Part shown: positions 32,407 through 33,013 of the stretch, one piece after another | Numbering within the stretch: position 1 is the stretch's first letter | How the letters are laid out: each line of letters begins with the position of its first letter | IMG/VR virus record: IMGVR_UViG_3300009149_000154 | Span: 1 to 33,013 of that record | DNA from: a virus | Reading direction: 5' to 3' (one strand) | Length of the DNA stretch: 33,013 nt | Made by a program: the position numbers and the translations under genes | The notes under the pieces: model-generated | Seen by the model: the letters and a program-made list of their open reading frames with translations, nothing else | The model's database searches: none | What the model was told of the DNA's origin: nothing

Positions 32407-32613
32407 TCACACTGCTTTGAAACCTTGTAACCAACTAATGGCATTATCCTGACCAGTGCATTCTGCAACGATAATCTTTTCTCCACCACCCTTTGGATAA
32501 CGAAAAATAGTGTATTGAGCATACCACTTATCCACAAACAGATTGCACTCTTTTGTCAGATCAAATAATTCTAGTGTTGACGTGAGCATAGCCAATACTT
32601 GTTGCTCATTCAT
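32407..32613 (-). CDS. Small hypothetical protein (68 aa)
   Basis: The start is ATG 32613 (MNEQQVLAML), with AAGGA five to six bases upstream; the frame is open further but without a ribosome site. The peptide has a helix then a strand-rich end (FVDKWYAQYTIFRY, EKIIVAECTG, AISWLQGF). No family recognised. Confidence 0.55.
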   Translation of the reverse strand: MNEQQVLAMLTSTLELFDLTKECNLFVDKWYAQYTIFRYPKGGGEKIIVAECTGQDNAISWLQGFKAV

Positions 32614-32696
32614 ATCTGTCCTTTGATAGTTAAGCCTACTCCCCGATACAGTCAATTTTCACTTCCCATTTCGGTCTCTATTGTAACTAACGTTTC

Positions 32697-32852
32697 TCAT
32701 GTTTCATTTCGGCGGGGGAAGTGCATCCTCCACATTGTCAATTTCCTCCATGTTCTTCTAATACATACAATGTTGGTTATCCTACATTCTCTAATTTGCT
32801 CTTTTAGATGCTTATTGAACCCAAGACCATTTGGTGGAGAATTATGATACAT
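32697..32852 (-). CDS. 51-aa ORF, possible decayed HNH endonuclease start
   Basis: The region from 32614 to 32890 has no strong gene. This frame begins NSPPNGLGFNKHLKEQIRE, which resembles the xxFxxxLKEQIRERDxxxC segment preceding the HNH zinc knuckle, then loses that pattern. Neighbouring frames hold broken Cys pairs, such as QCGGC. A dead HNH copy is plausible but unproven. I see no convincing promoter here. Confidence 0.3.
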   Translation of the reverse strand: MYHNSPPNGLGFNKHLKEQIRECRITNIVCIRRTWRKLTMWRMHFPRRNET

Positions 32853-32890
32853 TATGAGTGTGGTGTCGGTGATAGTGTACAGGTTGTTTT

Positions 32891-33013
32891 TGCGTGTCCT
32901 TTATGAGTGCGTGTCCTTTATGAGTGCGTGTCCTTTATGAGTGCGTGTCCTTTATGAGTGCGTGTCCTTTATGAGTGCGTGTCCTTTATGAGTGCGTGTC
33001 CTTTATGAGTGCG
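32891..33013. repeat. 17-bp tandem repeat at the window edge
   Basis: The unit GTGCGTGTCCTTTATGA is repeated seven times with no visible change and continues to the last base. A degenerate unit (TTATGAGTGTGGTGTC) lies at 32852-32867. It could be an origin iteron array, a regulatory array, or a place where assembly stopped because of the repeat. Confidence 0.95.

Noticed and set aside
32656-32890. Sigma-70 promoter (TTGACT with a TAACTA-like box, or plus-strand TTGTCA/TAATAC)
   Set aside because: Matches to the -10 box are poor and spacing or orientation does not fit a clear transcript start.
32891-33013. Chain of six-codon mini-ORFs (MSACPL) overlapping by ATGA
   Set aside because: This follows from the 17-bp repeat period and lacks ribosome sites, so it is probably chance.

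Overview
This window is most of the virion-structure half of a contractile-tailed (myovirus-type) bacteriophage genome. Almost every gene lies on the minus strand, so the biological order runs from right to left. The set of genes (large terminase, PBSX-type portal, Mu F-like head protein, XkdF-like protease, major capsid, connectors, sheath, tube, tape measure, CIS-tube/LysM protein, gpD and gpV) resembles PBSX/Mu/P2-type phages. I see no integrase, tRNA or bacterial housekeeping gene. The host cannot be named. An HldE-type heptose kinase and a GT9 heptosyltransferase-like protein suggest a Gram-negative host, but this is an inference.

Layout, right to left. (1) 33013-32891: a 17-bp tandem repeat running off the window edge. 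(2) 32852-29820: small accessory genes, including zinc-ribbon proteins, tiny membrane proteins and a DNA methyltransferase interrupted by a frameshift. (3) 29740-25599: a cassette of a radical SAM enzyme of the spore-photoproduct-lyase type, a thymidylate-synthase-like protein, a P-loop kinase resembling 5-hydroxymethyl-dU DNA kinases, an unknown 220-aa protein and a small zinc-ribbon protein. I read this as a candidate thymine hypermodification system. (4) 25582-19632: packaging and portal genes, with a heptose-7-phosphate-kinase-like gene set between terminase and portal. (5) 19630-13272: protease/scaffold, capsid, decoration-like protein and connectors, with a terminator after the decoration-like gene. 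(6) 13256-11624: a GT9 glycosyltransferase and a Pro/Lys-rich protein. (7) 11622-709: sheath, two paralogous tube proteins, a tail assembly chaperone with a -1 frameshift, tape measure and baseplate hub/spike. (8) 696-1: an HNH homing endonuclease with NUMOD3 repeats, cut by the window edge.

The genes are tightly packed, with overlaps or gaps of a few bases and good Shine-Dalgarno sequences, so large polycistronic transcripts are likely. Two G/C-rich hairpins followed by T-runs (15603-15645 and 8814-8850) lie after the decoration-like gene and after the second tube gene, where abundant structural transcripts would be expected to end.

The most unusual signals are the hypermodification cassette, a repeat element present at three gene junctions always in the same orientation, the heptose-related genes inside the morphogenesis region, a tube-protein paralogue carrying an FSAGAG-type repeat insertion, and a clear T TTT TTC slippery site in the tail chaperone gene.
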